Source of the DNA: Rhizobium esperanzae
Lineage (GTDB): Bacteria; Pseudomonadota; Alphaproteobacteria; Rhizobiales; Rhizobiaceae
Direction: 5' to 3'
Assembly: GCF_002204185.1 (NCBI RefSeq)
Contig: NZ_MXPU01000013.1
Location: forward strand, 124,001 to 188,000
DNA length: 64,000 nucleotides
Numbering within the stretch: the first letter of the stretch is position 1; every line of letters begins with the position of its first letter. The position numbers and the translations under genes are program-made. Of this stretch, positions 43,838-51,889 are shown in pieces. Under the pieces are notes generated by a model. It did not search any database. It was not told the DNA's origin and saw only the letters and a program-made list of their open reading frames with translations.

Positions 43838-46203
43838 AAGCTTCTCTCGTGGCGATGTCAGCGGCAGTCGTGGTGGCGACCCTCGTCACCGGACTGAAGG
43901 ATCGTGCCGCTCTGCAGCAAAAGCTCGGCCTTGGCTCCGCAGACAGGCCGGCGCCGGAGCTGTTGATGATGGGCCGCATCAAGCCGGACGACGCTCCCGC
44001 GGGCAATTCCGCATTCAATGCCGAGACCGTCGCCGACAGGATCGAAGCGATCACTTCGTCGCCGCCACCGGCACGGAGCAGCGATGAGCCGAATGCCGCT
44101 GCAGAGCAGCCGGCAGCACCGCAATCCGATGCGCCGCAGACGGCTGCGGAGCCGGCCCCGGTCGCGCCGCCGATCGTTTCCGACCCGCCGGCGCCTCAAA
44201 AGGCCGCGGCGCCCGCGCCGCCTGCCGTCGATGAAAGCGCGCTTCGCTATTTTGCCAGCCGCGGCGACAAAGTGCGCCTGCAGGCCGAAATCTCCCGGCT
44301 TCAGGCGCTTTATCCAAACTGGGTTCCGCCGGCCGATCCACTCGCCGTTCCGCAAAACGGCGACAAGCAGCTCGAGGCCATGTGGAAGCTTTATTCCGAT
44401 GGCCGCTATGCGGAGTTGCGCAAAGCGATCGCCGACCGTCAGGCCGCCGACGCCGGATGGCAGCCGCCGGCTGATCTGCTTGAGCGGCTTGGTGTCGCCG
44501 AGGCCCGCTCCCGCCTCATCAACGCTTCGGATCTCAAGCAATATGCGACCGTGGTCGATATCGCCGCCGCGACGCCGAGCCTGCTCACCTGCAGCGAGGT
44601 CGACGTGCTCTGGCGTGTCGCCGAGGCCTTCATCCGGACGGAGAGGGCGCAGCGCGGGCAGGATGCTTATGCCTATATCCTGAAGAACTGCACTGACGCT
44701 GCCGAACGGCAGGCGACGGTCGAAAAAGCCTCGACGCTGCTTGACTACCAGCCGATGCAGGCGCTGCTGGCGCTGGAAAAGCCCGCTGTCGATGGCAGCA
44801 GGGAATTCGACGCAATCCGCGACAACCTTGCCCGACGCTTCGTCGCTGAAAGCAATGACGATCCGAAGCTCGCCATCGCGCCGAACTATGTCTCTCACCT
44901 CGAAAAGCTCGCCGAAAGCCAGGGGTTAGCCTCCGATGCGCTGCTGCTCGGCTGGCACCAGCTTCGCCGCAACAATCCTGCCGATGCCGAAAAGTGGTTT
45001 CGTACCGCCCGCGACAGGGAGGATACGGCGGCCGCCTCGCAGGGGTTGGCGCTGGCGCTGATCGCCCGCAAGGCGCCTCAGGAAGCCGAGGACGTGATGT
45101 TCCGCTGGCGGGCCGATTCCGATGATGCGAGCGCGACCTATCTTGCCGCCACCGCCAACCTGATGGCGCTGCAACCGCCGGCCGATCTGACCGAGGACGT
45201 GCTTCATCGGATCGCAGCCGAAGTCATCGCCCGGAAATATGTGCCGACGGCGCAGCAGTTCGGCTGGTATGCCCGCTCTCTCAACCAGTTCCAGACCGCC
45301 GCGCGCTGGTTCGAAACCGCGCTGGCATGGAAACCGGATGACGAACCGTCCGCCTACGGCCTTGCCGTTACGCGTGAGCAGCTGAACGACCGCAAGGGTG
45401 TCCTCGACCTCCAGCGCGTGTGGGCCGGCCGGTCGGCGCGAATCGCCGATCTTCAGGACACTTCCTTGCCGGCGTCGAGCGCCGATACCCAGTCCTCAAA
45501 GGCGCCGCTCGCGCCGCAGCAGCCGGGCCAGCCGGTAGAGCCGCGGCAGCGTCCGGCCGCTTCAATGGCGCCGCTTCCGGCCGAGCCGCCGACTGTGCGG
45601 CAGCCGGGACCGGACGTCGCCATCCGCGCCGCAAGGCCGGCGATGCAGACGGTGACTGTCGAGCGCGGTCCGCGCCAGGCGCGGGACTGCTCGACGACCA
45701 TCGACGCGGGACGACTCGGGCCGGGCGAGGCGCTGTCGCGCGGCTGGTGCCTGATGGATATCAACCGGCCAATGGAGGCGGTCTCGGCCTTCGAGACGGC
45801 GTTGCAGAGCCCTGTCCGCAAGATCCGCGAAGACGCAGCCTATGGTCAGAGCCTCGCCTATCTGCGCGCCGGTCTCTCCAGCAATGCCGCCGTTGCGGCG
45901 ACCAAGGCGCCGCAGAGCCGCCAGCGCGCTGCAGAACTGCAGGTGGCGATCCTCGCCGATCGCGCCTTGTCGGCCTTCGACGCGGGGCATTACCGTGAAA
46001 CCCTGATCTATCTCGATCAGCGCGCCCAGTTGCAGCAGGAGCGGATCGATCTGATGGTTCTGCGCGGCTACTGCTATCTCAATTTGAAAATGTACGATGA
46101 CGCGATGCGAATCTTCGAAGCCGCCGCCGCGACCGGCAATCGCGACGCCGCACGTGGTCTGGCCGATGTTCGCAACGTCACGCATCCTGATGTCAACGAC
46201 TGA
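43834..46203 (+). CDS. TPR-repeat protein of the cellulose operon (BcsK/CelE-like)
   Basis: About 789 residues. One N-terminal hydrophobic helix (SLVAMSAAVVVATLVTG) anchors or exports it. Then come a proline/alanine-rich linker (about 45-130) and many degenerate TPR helices (for example FRTARDREDTAAASQGLALA and WFETALAWKPDDEPSAYGLA), a second low-complexity linker near 555-600, and two more TPRs. It lacks the C-terminal beta-barrel of BcsC, so the outer-membrane pore must come from elsewhere. In bcsN-type operons a TPR protein called BcsK replaces BcsC; I think this is it. The start is a GTG with GGAG five bases upstream, overlapping the bcsZ stop; a GTG at 43828 is the alternative. Confidence 0.82.
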   Translation: MKASLVAMSAAVVVATLVTGLKDRAALQQKLGLGSADRPAPELLMMGRIKPDDAPAGNSAFNAETVADRIEAITSSPPPARSSDEPNAAAEQPAAPQSDAPQTAAEPAPVAPPIVSDPPAPQKAAAPAPPAVDESALRYFASRGDKVRLQAEISRLQALYPNWVPPADPLAVPQNGDKQLEAMWKLYSDGRYAELRKAIADRQAADAGWQPPADLLERLGVAEARSRLINASDLKQYATVVDIAAATPSLLTCSEVDVLWRVAEAFIRTERAQRGQDAYAYILKNCTDAAERQATVEKASTLLDYQPMQALLALEKPAVDGSREFDAIRDNLARRFVAESNDDPKLAIAPNYVSHLEKLAESQGLASDALLLGWHQLRRNNPADAEKWFRTARDREDTAAASQGLALALIARKAPQEAEDVMFRWRADSDDASATYLAATANLMALQPPADLTEDVLHRIAAEVIARKYVPTAQQFGWYARSLNQFQTAARWFETALAWKPDDEPSAYGLAVTREQLNDRKGVLDLQRVWAGRSARIADLQDTSLPASSADTQSSKAPLAPQQPGQPVEPRQRPAASMAPLPAEPPTVRQPGPDVAIRAARPAMQTVTVERGPRQARDCSTTIDAGRLGPGEALSRGWCLMDINRPMEAVSAFETALQSPVRKIREDAAYGQSLAYLRAGLSSNAAVAATKAPQSRQRAAELQVAILADRALSAFDAGHYRETLIYLDQRAQLQQERIDLMVLRGYCYLNLKMYDDAMRIFEAAAATGNRDAARGLADVRNVTHPDVND

Positions 46204-46278
46204 CGTTGACGCCGTCGCCGCTCCCGGCTACTCGCCTGCCGGAGAGGCCCACTGCCTCGTGCTCGCAAGGAAACACCC

Positions 46279-46947
46279 GTGCCCGGTCACCACGACGTCC
46301 TCGACAGATCCTATGACGCCTTCCTCTTCGATATGGATGGAACGCTGCTGAATTCCATTGCCGTCGTCGAGCGCGTCTGGAGCGAATGGGCAAGACGACA
46401 TGGTTTTGAGCCGGAGGTTTTCCTTAAAACGATCCACGGCATTCGTGCCTCCGACGTGATCCGCGGCCTCGGCCTGCCGGGTGTCGATCCGGTGTACGAG
46501 GCGGATCTGCTGCTGGCCGAGGAGATGGAGGACGTCTCCGGCATCATCGAAATTCCAGATGCCGTCCGCTTCCTCAACGCCATCCCCGATGGCAGATGGG
46601 CGATCGTCACCTCGGCGCCGATCGAACTCGCCAGGCGCCGCATGGCTGCAGCCGGCATTCCGACGCCGAAGGTGATGGTCAGCGGTCGGGAGGTCGTGGC
46701 CGGCAAGCCCAGCCCCGAGGGTTATCTGCTCGGTGCAAGCCGCCTCGGAGTCGACCCGGCAAACTGCCTGGTCTTCGAAGATGCCGTTGCCGGCATCCTT
46801 GCCGGCGAGGCCGCCGGCGCCGACGTCACCGTCATCACCGAAACCCACGCCACGCCTTTCGAAACTCCGCATTTTTCGATTGCCAACTATCGGGCGTGGC
46901 AGCCCCGCCAGACCGCCGAAGATCGGCTGAAGGTCGTCGCAATCTGA
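46279..46947 (+). CDS. HAD-family phosphatase (DOG/GPP-like)
   Basis: A 222-residue HAD hydrolase. Motif I is FLFDMDGTLLNS (nucleophile Asp and acid Asp), motif II is AIVTSAP, motif III lysine is in GREVVAGKPSPEGYL, and motif IV is CLVFEDAVAGI. The small helical cap and the GKPSPEGYLLGA segment resemble sugar-phosphate and glycerol-3-phosphate phosphatases. It begins at a GTG 75 bp after the cellulose operon; co-transcription is possible but there is no functional link I can name. Confidence 0.87.
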   Translation: MPGHHDVLDRSYDAFLFDMDGTLLNSIAVVERVWSEWARRHGFEPEVFLKTIHGIRASDVIRGLGLPGVDPVYEADLLLAEEMEDVSGIIEIPDAVRFLNAIPDGRWAIVTSAPIELARRRMAAAGIPTPKVMVSGREVVAGKPSPEGYLLGASRLGVDPANCLVFEDAVAGILAGEAAGADVTVITETHATPFETPHFSIANYRAWQPRQTAEDRLKVVAI

Positions 46948-47018
46948 ACGTTACCGGGCGCACTGCTTCCTTCGCGAAACGCTTCATCTCCACCCATCAT
47001 GCCGACCACGGCGCCATC

Positions 47019-47399
47019 CTATTTCTCAGCGCGGTTGAGGAGAATGCGCATTTCGTCGAAGCGGCGCTTGCGGTCACCGTCATCGGCATTCGGTGAATAG
47101 CACGTGCTCGACACGCAGAAGCGCGCCAGGTTGTGCGGTTTATCCGCCTTGTCGAACTCGCATTCGAATATGTCGGTCATTTCGGCCGGCGCGGTTCCCT
47201 TCCGGGTCGAATACGACATGCGGACACCCGGCGGCTTCAACTCGGGAAAGGATTGCACGGTGCCGATAGCGAGCTGATCGGTCATGAAGAAGCTCTTTGC
47301 CACGGATTTGCAGGTATCCTCGAGCTCAGGCGACTGCGCCATCGCATCAGCGGGTAGGGCGAACGCGGCAAAGGCAAATAATATGATCGGCTTACGCAC
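47019..47399 (-). CDS. Small secreted cysteine-containing protein of unknown function
   Basis: A 126-residue protein with a signal peptide (RKPIILFAFAAFALPADAMA-Q). The mature part has four cysteines (DTCKSVAK, FECEFD, FCVSSTCYS), likely two disulfides in the periplasm. The start is a GTG with TGGAGGAAG eight bases upstream; the frame is open to 47795 but the upstream part has no family-like features. I do not recognise the family. Confidence 0.7.
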   Translation of the reverse strand: MRKPIILFAFAAFALPADAMAQSPELEDTCKSVAKSFFMTDQLAIGTVQSFPELKPPGVRMSYSTRKGTAPAEMTDIFECEFDKADKPHNLARFCVSSTCYSPNADDGDRKRRFDEMRILLNRAEK

Positions 47400-47924
47400 T
47401 GCGACTTCCTCCACTGTCTCTGTCGATTGAGGTAGAGCGGTGAGACCAAAAGCAAATGGTAGTCTGCCTGCGGTGAATCCAACAACCGAGCCATGTCCGC
47501 TTGTGGTGACATCGGACTTCAGTCTCTGTTTCGCGATTGCTTTCAACATCAAGTGTCTGTTGGCGATCAGGATCTTGGGAGAGGCGGAAGCGCAAAGATG
47601 GCGATAGTCAAAGCCATCGCTGATGAAAAGAAAGCTGCAATCGCCAAAGGTCGGGCGCAGATTGCAAATGAGAACGCTTCTACTGCAGACGACGAGACTC
47701 CGGTCATTTAAGGCTGAGCACGCCTTGCGATTCAAATGGAAAGGATGGTCAACCGAATTCGCTCTCGGAAACGCATCGGAAACATCGCGTGGCACTTTCG
47801 TGGGCCTGTTTGCGCCGATCTGTGCTTTTCGACGCCTTCCGTTCTATTTTTATTCCACGACCATCATTTTCCCCTTGCGCTATGAAGGCCGATTTCATAA
47901 AGCAATCAAGCCGTTTCGGCAGGT
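47400..47924. other. Region before tRNA-Pro, no supported gene
   Basis: 525 bp. Several short frames exist, the best being MAIVKAIADEKKAAIAKGRA (47598-47711, 37 codons) with a purine-rich stretch upstream, but there is no other evidence for it. The last part before the tRNA is T-rich (TATTTTTATTCC at about 47846) and probably holds the tRNA promoter. Confidence 0.5.
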
Positions 47925-48001
<77 letters not shown>

Positions 48002-48082
48002 TTTATCCCCTTGAAATCCCAGTCAGAACATTGCGTTTATGGTGAATCCCGCGCGTGCGTGGCCGCGGTAGAGAACGGGCCG

Positions 48083-48715
48083 TCAGTGTGGTTTCTGCGC
48101 GATTGCTATCATCGACTTTGCCAGAAGCGGAATTCTCCCGACATATTCGAAGTCGACGTCTTGGAAGCCTGTGTCGAGCAGCAGCGTGCTGAGTGTCCCC
48201 GGGGACCAGAATTTGATGTGGCCGTGGTCTTTGAGCGGCATGAAATGGTCATCCATCTTTCCGCTTACCGCCAAAGCCAGGTTTTTCCAATAACCGTGAA
48301 AAGGCGTCGATACGACCGCGATGCCTCCCGGTTTCACCAGATCGTACATGGTCGCCGAGAAAGCCTTCGGGTCGTAAACATGCTCCACGACTTCTATGCT
48401 GATCACCGCATCGAAGGTCCCGTAGCGGCTGGAAAGATCGTCGTAGCCGGACCCGATTTCCAGCGGAAGATCGGGATGGACCGCTTTCGCTTTCGCAATG
48501 CCGTCCTCCGACGGATCGACGCCGACGACGTCGTAGCCTTTCTCCACAAGCACCGAGGCAGCGCCGCCGGTGCCGCAGCCGAGATCAAAGACCGCCGTTT
48601 CGTTTGCCTCGTGGAAACTGTTTTCAAGAACGTCGACAACGGCCGGCAGGATATAAGAATGAGCGGTCGTTGGCTTGGCGTGAACATAGGTAGTAGCGTC
48701 CAGTTCGATAGACAT
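48083..48715 (-). CDS. Class I SAM-dependent methyltransferase
   Basis: A 210-residue Rossmann-fold methyltransferase of the UbiG/type 11 subgroup. Motif I is VFDLGCGTGGAASVL, the motif II acidic residue is in VVGVDPSEDGI, and the post-motif stretch is FDAVISIEVVEHVYDP, which is close to UbiG. HGHIKFWSPGTLSTLLLDTG is also typical of this subgroup. It stands alone, so the substrate (quinone, sugar or lipid) cannot be told. Convergent with the tRNA gene. Confidence 0.88.
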   Translation of the reverse strand: MSIELDATTYVHAKPTTAHSYILPAVVDVLENSFHEANETAVFDLGCGTGGAASVLVEKGYDVVGVDPSEDGIAKAKAVHPDLPLEIGSGYDDLSSRYGTFDAVISIEVVEHVYDPKAFSATMYDLVKPGGIAVVSTPFHGYWKNLALAVSGKMDDHFMPLKDHGHIKFWSPGTLSTLLLDTGFQDVDFEYVGRIPLLAKSMIAIAQKPH

Positions 48716-49258
48716 TTTACCTCCTGAAAAAATTGAACGCGCCGAGGCAATGGTACGGCGGACTTTGACGGCAGTGTGGTGCCGTTATGGTAATAAGGTG
48801 ATCACGCCGGTCGGCATTCGCCGCCATCCTCCGATGCCCAACGGCCGAACCGCTTTAAGCTCCTCTTCACCACGACGCGATTGATGGTCATGCTCGCGCC
48901 GGGAATATCCCGAAGCTGATTGACAGGGTGGCGCGAAGATGCTGAAAACGGCCGGATTTCGGGTCTATGCCATTGGGCAGAGAAAATGGTCGGTGTATCG
49001 AATTCGATTTTGATCATTTGAAGTAAATCATCCAATGAAATACTCTCTTAACGGGAGCGGTTGAAAAATAGCTCTTCTAGTTATTTTTGTGAATCCATCA
49101 ATAGTATGGACTGACATTTGTTTGTTTCGTTAAGGCTATACAGAATTTTACGCTGAATAGTCTGATTTTAAATTTCAGAGAACCTTTTGGCGTTTCGCAT
49201 TTTTGCGAATATGTGTAGATTGGGATTGTTCCTCTCAGAGATGGCCTGGTGCGAGCGC
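48716..49258. other. AT-richer spacer without a supported gene
   Basis: About 540 bp. The part from roughly 49020 to 49240 is clearly richer in A and T than its surroundings (for example TTATTTTTGTGAATCC, GATTTTAAATTTCAG). It could contain a promoter, a small RNA or transferred DNA. A 77-codon minus-strand frame at 48802-49035 has no recognisable content. Confidence 0.5.
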
Positions 49259-49468
49259 ATGGCGGATATGAACCAGAACCCAACTTGCAGGCAGGCCCTT
49301 GCCGATGCTTTCCAAGCTCTGTCGGACGAGGCGGTCAAGGCCGGCTGGCCAGAGGGCGACGTTGCCCTCGCGCTTGCCGAACTTGCCGAGGAACGAGTGA
49401 TCGAGCTGACCGCCAAGGTGATCATGGAAGGCTTCATCGATCCGCCGTTCATCGCCGCTGGCGGCTGA
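49259..49468 (+). CDS. Small helical protein of unknown function
   Basis: About 69 residues. The string MADMNQNPTCRQALADAFQA begins a strongly helical, acidic protein (LSDEAVKAGWPEGDVALALA, then LAEERVIELTAKVI). It resembles small conserved rhizobial proteins. Start uncertain: the frame is open to 49187, with ATGs at 49241, 49259 and 49268 and no strong ribosome-binding site at any of them. Confidence 0.55.
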   Translation: MADMNQNPTCRQALADAFQALSDEAVKAGWPEGDVALALAELAEERVIELTAKVIMEGFIDPPFIAAGG

Positions 49469-49715
49469 AGCAGTTGCGGTAACGCCAGGATCAGGATGAA
49501 GCCGCGAACAGCGAATCTGCAAAATCGCAACACGCCTGAGCCGGTTCGGATCCCTGCTGCAAAGCGCGTCAGACGTGCGCGAGGAAATTATGTTCTGCAG
49601 GAATTTGCGCAGTTGCTAAAGTTCGGACCCTCACGCATAATAACTTCATTGCCGGTTGCGGAGGGCGGCCGGCGATGCAAGCGTGTAGGCGTTTGTCCTC
49701 GGAGGGAAGTGCGGC

Positions 49716-49931
49716 GTGATGTTACGGTCATCAATTCATCCGCATGATTTACCGCTCTTTTCGGAAGATCTCGATCTGCTTTCGCAAGTGCTCGACAAGG
49801 TCTGCGACGAACGCGGCCTGGTCAGAACGACGCCGGAAGCCGAGAGGATCGGTGCGGTTATCATTCAGCTTTACAGGCAGGGCGTGAGAGACGGCGGCAA
49901 ACTCGCCGACCTTGCCAAGACCTATCTCTGA
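49716..49931 (+). CDS. Small conserved-looking protein of unknown function
   Basis: A 71-residue protein: SEDLDLLSQVLDKVCDERGL and ERIGAVIIQLYRQGVRDGGK look like a two-helix regulatory or DNA-associated protein, but I cannot name a family. GGAGGG lies 9-12 bases before a GTG and an overlapping ATG (49716 and 49719), good support for translation. It is convergent with the XRE regulator. Confidence 0.65.
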   Translation: MMLRSSIHPHDLPLFSEDLDLLSQVLDKVCDERGLVRTTPEAERIGAVIIQLYRQGVRDGGKLADLAKTYL

Positions 49932-49985
49932 CACGCGGTTCCCGCAATAAAGGATGGGACCGCGAAACCTGACAGACGGATCTGG

Positions 49986-50279
49986 TCAGTCGTCATTGGC
50001 GGCATTGAGATTTTCCGGCCGGATGCCGTCATCGGTTGATATGCGTGCCCGCAACCGGATGCCGGGGCCGCCTTCATCTTGATTGCCACTCGACAGGAAG
50101 ATGATGCCATGCGCCTCGAGCGTGCTGCGCACGTCGAACAGCGCATGCGGCTCGCCCTCAAACTCGCCCTGTTCCAAGGCCGTCACGGTCTCGACCGGCA
50201 GGCCGCTTGCGGCGGCGAGCTCTTCGATGCTCATTCCGATCATGGCGCGCGCGCCGCGTATCTGCGTTGCTGTTATCAT
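49986..50279 (-). CDS. XRE-type helix-turn-helix regulator
   Basis: A 97-residue protein. The N-terminal ~60 residues are a Cro/CI helix-turn-helix (RGARAMIGMSIEELAAASGL, then PVETVTALEQGEF). The C-terminal 35 residues (HGIIFLSSGNQDEGGPGIRL) are a short strand pair often found in rhizobial XRE proteins that lie near transporters or toxin genes. No adjacent toxin is present. Function unknown beyond DNA binding. Confidence 0.82.
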   Translation of the reverse strand: MITATQIRGARAMIGMSIEELAAASGLPVETVTALEQGEFEGEPHALFDVRSTLEAHGIIFLSSGNQDEGGPGIRLRARISTDDGIRPENLNAANDD

Positions 50280-50318
50280 GACGCAAAATCTAGCGCATTT
50301 GCCGCGCTTCGCAAGTGG

Positions 50319-50345
50319 CGCAGCGGCCGATTGCGAGCCGCTGCG
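50319..50345 (-). terminator. Hairpin after the ROK regulator gene
   Basis: CGCAGCGGC and GCCGCTGCG form a perfect 9-bp stem with a 9-nt loop just after the ROK stop. It has no T run, so it may be a weak terminator or a separator from the XRE gene downstream. Confidence 0.4.
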
Positions 50346-50349
50346 ATCG

Positions 50350-51531
50350 TCAAGCGTCCTGCAATTTTACACCGAACAGATCGTCATGCATGCGCTCGAC
50401 GGCGATCCCCATGCCTCCCATGAGAGCGGCGCGGTTGCCGAAGCGGCTGATCTCGATGCGTGGCGGGTAGGGGGTGCAACGCGGCAGAAAAGCGCGGATG
50501 GCGTTTACGAGCTCCGGCCTTGCACCGATACTGCCGCCGGTGATCACCAGTTCCGGGTCGAGAGTTGCTCCGATGGCGGCAATAGCCATCGCCACCAGTC
50601 TCGCTGTTTCTTCGATTGCGGCGATGGCGCTCGTTTCGCCTGCATTGAACGCAGCGAAGAGGTCGGCCACGCTAGAGGCGTTGCGCCCGCCGAATCCGGT
50701 GTAGCGCCGCAGCATGGCGACGCTGCCGACCGCGGTCTCGAAGGTTCCCAGTGTAAAACCGCCTGGATCAAAAGCATCGCCGCCGAGTGGAAGATAGGCA
50801 ATTTCGCCGGCCGCGCCGCGGGCACCGCGCAACAGCGCGCCATTGGCGATAATGCCCATGCCGACGCCCGTCCCAAGCGCCACGAAAACAAAACTGCCGA
50901 CCTTGACGCCGTGTCCCCGCCATCTCTCCCCTTGCGCGGCGAGGTTGACGTCATTTTCGATGATCACCGGTATGCCCATCTTGTCGCTGAACGCTTGCCG
51001 CAGATCCATTGCGTCCACGCCGGGAATGTTCGGCGCGACGTTGATATGTCCGGTAGCCGGATCGAGGACGCCGGGACTGCCAAGCACGACGAGACGCAGC
51101 TTGTCGGCAGTCGTCCCCGCCGCAAGCGCGAGTTGAGTGATCAGGTCGCTGAACTGGTTGACGAGATGCGGTCCGCCGCGTGGGTCGGTGGGCACTTTGG
51201 TTTCCGCAACGACATTACCCAACAGATCGCAGATAGCCGCAGCGATCTTGGTACCTCCGAGATCGATGGAGACCGCCAGGCCCGCGCTTGCGTTGATTTC
51301 ATAGATGATCGCATTCCGGCCGGGACGACCATCGGTCTGTCCGACAGGTTTCAGCCACCCATCGTCCTCAAGATCGCGCACGACATCGGAAATCGTCTGT
51401 TTCGACAGGCCGGTCAGCTTGGCAATATCGGCGCGGGAGATCTTCCCCTTGGCTAACACGGTTCGGATCACCGTATTGGTCGAGATTTTTCGTGCGATGG
51501 GAGTCTGTACGATAGACGACGTCGTTGCCAT
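50350..51531 (-). CDS. ROK-family transcriptional regulator
   Basis: A 393-residue protein with an N-terminal winged helix (SRADIAKLTGLSKQTISDVV) and a ROK sugar-kinase-like body. The ATP/sugar blocks SIDLGGTKIAAAICDLLGN and VALGTGVGMGIIANGALLRG are present. The usual ROK zinc motif CxCGxxGC is absent (GDAFDPGGFTLGTFETAVG there instead), so it is probably a pure sensor-repressor like NagC/XylR. It is divergent from the glycoside hydrolase and ABC importer genes, which it probably controls. Confidence 0.9.
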   Translation of the reverse strand: MATTSSIVQTPIARKISTNTVIRTVLAKGKISRADIAKLTGLSKQTISDVVRDLEDDGWLKPVGQTDGRPGRNAIIYEINASAGLAVSIDLGGTKIAAAICDLLGNVVAETKVPTDPRGGPHLVNQFSDLITQLALAAGTTADKLRLVVLGSPGVLDPATGHINVAPNIPGVDAMDLRQAFSDKMGIPVIIENDVNLAAQGERWRGHGVKVGSFVFVALGTGVGMGIIANGALLRGARGAAGEIAYLPLGGDAFDPGGFTLGTFETAVGSVAMLRRYTGFGGRNASSVADLFAAFNAGETSAIAAIEETARLVAMAIAAIGATLDPELVITGGSIGARPELVNAIRAFLPRCTPYPPRIEISRFGNRAALMGGMGIAVERMHDDLFGVKLQDA

Positions 51532-51535
51532 CCGG

Positions 51536-51552
51536 CTAATCGTTCCAATTAG
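51536..51552. promoter_or_regulatory. Candidate operator for the ROK regulator
   Basis: CTAAT-cgttcca-ATTAG, 5-bp perfect arms, starting five bases upstream of the ROK start codon. Position suggests autoregulation. Short arms mean chance occurrence is possible. Confidence 0.35.
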
Positions 51553-51678
51553 TTCGAGGTATATCCCTAATGCAAGGTCAGTCCGGTTCTCAACCGTCGC
51601 GAAATGATGGGTTCAGTCCTCAACCCTCATCTCCATAGCCCAGTTCAGTACACGGAAGCCGACAATTTGTCTACGTCC

Positions 51679-51706
51679 TTGACAAAAGGGGAGCCGCCTG
51701 TAGGCT
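51679..51706 (+). promoter_or_regulatory. Possible promoter of the glycoside hydrolase gene
   Basis: TTGACA (with a preceding C, rhizobial style) and TAGGCT at 16-bp spacing, about 180 bp before the hydrolase start. The -10 match is only fair. Confidence 0.4.
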
Positions 51707-51889
51707 GGGATCAACGCGTAATCAAAACGCGAATGAAAGAGGGTCGAGGACAAGTATGCACCGTACATATTGTCTGGGTCGGCGCGCACGCGCCAAGATC
51801 GCCCAAAGAGGCACCGGCTCAGGCCGGTTCAGCTGTTTCTTCGTTTCGAATTCTGCGGGTTCCTCCACGCGGCTGTCGGGGACCTGTCT

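Larger units (their letters stand above)
51532..51889. other. Divergent control region of the ROK carbohydrate locus
   Basis: 358 bp between divergent genes. It contains a CTAAT-N7-ATTAG palindrome close to the ROK gene and a CTTGACA promoter-like box facing the hydrolase, both listed separately. Although the hydrolase frame is open back to 51770, that part does not look like protein from this family. Confidence 0.5.

Noticed and set aside
47493..47711. 72-codon frame before tRNA-Pro
   Set aside because: Low-complexity content, no ribosome-binding site at its first start, and no neighbour context; an internal 37-codon start is too weak to call.
48802..49035. 77-codon minus-strand frame
   Set aside because: No recognisable motif or ribosome-binding site; composition like random sequence.
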